NCBI RefSeq assembly: GCF_014306105.1
Contig: NZ_JACRVF010000004.1
Location: 306,389 to 370,388 of the forward strand
Length of the DNA stretch: 64,000 bases
Direction: 5' to 3'
From: Pontibacter cellulosilyticus
GTDB taxonomy: Bacteria; Bacteroidota; Bacteroidia; Cytophagales; Hymenobacteraceae
Position numbers and translations under genes: made by a program. The notes beneath the pieces were generated by a model. That model made no database searches, was not told the origin of the DNA, and saw only the letters and a list, made by a program, of their open reading frames with translations. Shown here one piece after another: positions 62,418 through 64,000 of the stretch. How positions within the stretch are numbered: the first letter of the stretch is position 1; each line of letters begins with the position of its first letter.

Positions 62418-64000
62418 ATGCGAATTATTAAAATCCTGCTGTGTCTGCTAGGCCTGCTTTGTTTTAGCGAGGCTCAAGCTCAATCTAACCCAGAGGTGGT
62501 AAATGAGCTAGGAGCACCGGTAGTGCTCGAGCGCGATACCCTCTTTTATATCTACAACCCGGTAGGCTCTTTTAGCAAAGAGGAGCGTGCCGCAGCTGTT
62601 AGCAAAAGGATTGCCGAGCTCACAGAAGAACGCTTCTTTAGCGAGGACTCAGTTCAGGTTATCGATCATGTATTATCCACTGAAGTTACTTACCTGGACA
62701 GGATACTAGTAAGCGTTACCGATGCCGATGCTGCCTTTGCCGAAAAGCCCCGGGAAGAAATTGCAGAAGTCTATGCAGCTACTATAAGAGCAGCTGTAGT
62801 AGAGTCAGCAAAGCAGAATAGCCTGCGCACCATTCTTTTGGAGGTAGGTATGGCCATCCTAGTGCTAATAGTATTTTACTTTCTGTTGAAGTATGTAAAC
62901 AGGCTGTTCCAGTACCTTTTCCAGAAGGTGGAGGAGCAGCAGGGTAAGCGTTTGAAAGGCCTTAAAGTAAAAAACTATGAGATGCTAACGCCCGAAAGGG
63001 AGGCAGCAGTTATACTGGCGGTTGTAAAGTTTATTAAGGTTATTACGGTTTTCATACTTTTCTATATCCTACTGCCGGTGCTGTTCAGCATCTTCCCCTG
63101 GACGCAAGGGTATGCTGAAACCCTGATGCTCTACATCATTAGCCCTCTTCGCAAGATAGGCATGGGGGTGATCAATTACATACCTAATCTCCTCACTATT
63201 CTGGTTATTGTGGTTGTTACGCACTATGTTGTAAAGTTTCTGCGCTTTATGGCCGGCGAGGTAGAGGAGGGTAAACTAGAGATACCGGGGTTCTATAAAG
63301 ACTGGGCTAAACCAACTTACAATATTGTCCGCTTCCTGCTTTACGCCTTCATGTTTGTGGTTATCTGGCCATACTTACCGGGATCTGATTCTGCAATTTT
63401 CCAGGGGGTTTCTGTTTTCCTGGGTATACTTTTCTCATTGGGCTCCTCGTCTGCAATAGCCAACATGGTAGCAGGACTAGTGCTTACCTACATGCGTTCA
63501 TTTAAAATCGGGGATCGCATTAAGATAGGGGAGATAACAGGAGATGTGATGGAGAAGACACTACTGGTTACGCGGGTGCGCACGATCAAGAATGAGGACA
63601 TAACCATTCCGAATGCCATGATCCTAAACAGCCATACCACCAATTTTACAACATGCAGTGAACAGAGTGAGAAAGGGCTGGTGCTGCATACTACGGTTAC
63701 TATTGGGTATGATGTGCCGTGGCCAAAAGTACATCAGGCATTGATTGATGCCGCCCTGGCTTGCCCTGATGTTGAAAAAGCACCGTCGCCGTTCGTGCTA
63801 CAAACTAGCCTGGACGATTTTTACGTGAGTTATCAACTGAATGCCTATACTTTCACGGCAGGCAAAATGGCGATGATCTATTCCAACATTCACCAGAACA
63901 TTCAAGATAAGTTTAACGAAGCAGGCATTGAGATCCTGTCGCCGCACTACCGGGGACAGCGCGACGGGAATATGGTAACTATTCCAGCACATTACTTACC
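62418..64000 (+). CDS. MscS-family mechanosensitive channel with N-terminal extracytoplasmic domain (cut by window edge)
   Basis: The frame from the ATG at 62418 stays open to the window edge (527 complete codons). It has a signal peptide (LLCLLGLLCF, cleavage near AQAQ), then a ~110-residue hydrophilic periplasmic domain. About five membrane helices follow (near 143-163, 195-225, 240-265, 300-320, 330-355). The MscS core has GSSSAIANMVAGLVLTYMR, FKIGDRIKIGEITGDV and IPNAMILNSHTTNF. The C-terminus is missing. It is larger than the MscS at 6794-7735. Confidence 0.9.
   Translation, partial: MRIIKILLCLLGLLCFSEAQAQSNPEVVNELGAPVVLERDTLFYIYNPVGSFSKEERAAAVSKRIAELTEERFFSEDSVQVIDHVLSTEVTYLDRILVSVTDADAAFAEKPREEIAEVYAATIRAAVVESAKQNSLRTILLEVGMAILVLIVFYFLLKYVNRLFQYLFQKVEEQQGKRLKGLKVKNYEMLTPEREAAVILAVVKFIKVITVFILFYILLPVLFSIFPWTQGYAETLMLYIISPLRKIGMGVINYIPNLLTILVIVVVTHYVVKFLRFMAGEVEEGKLEIPGFYKDWAKPTYNIVRFLLYAFMFVVIWPYLPGSDSAIFQGVSVFLGILFSLGSSSAIANMVAGLVLTYMRSFKIGDRIKIGEITGDVMEKTLLVTRVRTIKNEDITIPNAMILNSHTTNFTTCSEQSEKGLVLHTTVTIGYDVPWPKVHQALIDAALACPDVEKAPSPFVLQTSLDDFYVSYQLNAYTFTAGKMAMIYSNIHQNIQDKFNEAGIEILSPHYRGQRDGNMVTIPAHYL

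Noticed and set aside
1..64000. CRISPR arrays, tRNA or rRNA genes, phage islands, insertion sequences with transposase
   Set aside because: I looked for regular spaced repeats, cloverleaf-type sequences, conserved rRNA segments and transposase motifs and saw none.

Overview
The window looks like chromosomal DNA of a Bacteroidota bacterium of the order Cytophagales, most likely the Hymenobacteraceae (Pontibacter-like). Evidence: TAnnTTTG-type promoters in front of many genes, few Shine-Dalgarno sequences, type IX secretion and gliding genes (a PorP/SprF-type protein and a GldJ-type lipoprotein), and many families typical of the phylum (DUF4105, DUF4175, DUF4382, DUF6970, AsmA-like, SelR, baeRF). 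I saw no phage, integron, CRISPR array, rRNA or tRNA. Most of the window is housekeeping and conserved-hypothetical gene content.

Layout. 1-3 kb: the start of a TIG-domain surface protein, a metallophosphatase, then a small stress-type cassette of two short disordered proteins and an SDR oxidoreductase. 3-6.7 kb, plus strand: pterin dehydratase, rsmI, a DUF4105 protein, an inositol-monophosphatase-type enzyme and a tiny Cys-rich membrane protein. 6.8-13.3 kb, minus strand: MscS, radical SAM/SPASM, a baeRF protein, a TlpA-like oxidoreductase, radA. 13.5-24.5 kb: a beta-barrel protein converging on a CHASE/PAS histidine kinase, a Mpo1-like protein, fumC, hypotheticals and a frameshifted endonuclease-like gene. 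24.7-35.7 kb: YkgJ, an SDR divergent from AraC plus a membrane protein, two tandem MsrB-type genes, two paralogous secreted proteins, dgkA, a DUF6970 lipoprotein with DinB, and a DUF4382 lipoprotein. 35.9-44.5 kb: a large AsmA-family protein, PorP, GldJ, creatininase, a REPIN-like element, a DUF922-like protease, ComF. 44.6-59 kb, plus strand: a CMD protein, xth, DUF4175, an RsbW-like ATPase, ybeY, mnmG, a methyltransferase, an Ig-like lipoprotein, a long gene-free A-rich gap, a CPA2 antiporter and DUF4385. 59-64 kb: a PiT-like permease, glyQS and a second MscS channel that runs off the end.

The most notable signals are not genes. (1) A perfect 20-bp palindrome containing the universal ParB site parS lies in the leader of mnmG. 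About 5 kb downstream is an 0.8-kb AT-rich gene-free gap with DnaA-box-like sequences, and three exact DnaA boxes lie within a few kb, so this may be the replication origin neighbourhood. (2) The word AAGTATA/TATACTT is strongly over-represented in genes and intergenic DNA on both strands. (3) A 211-bp REPIN-like element has 38-bp inverted arms, each able to fold, and a diverged single arm lies 23 kb away. (4) A hairpin inside the overlapping 3' ends of two convergent genes encodes Ser-Ala-Ala-Ile on both strands.

Start codons were chosen by judgement. Several of the longest possible reading frames were trimmed to an internal ATG because the extension used TTG or GTG or ran through a promoter or terminator.
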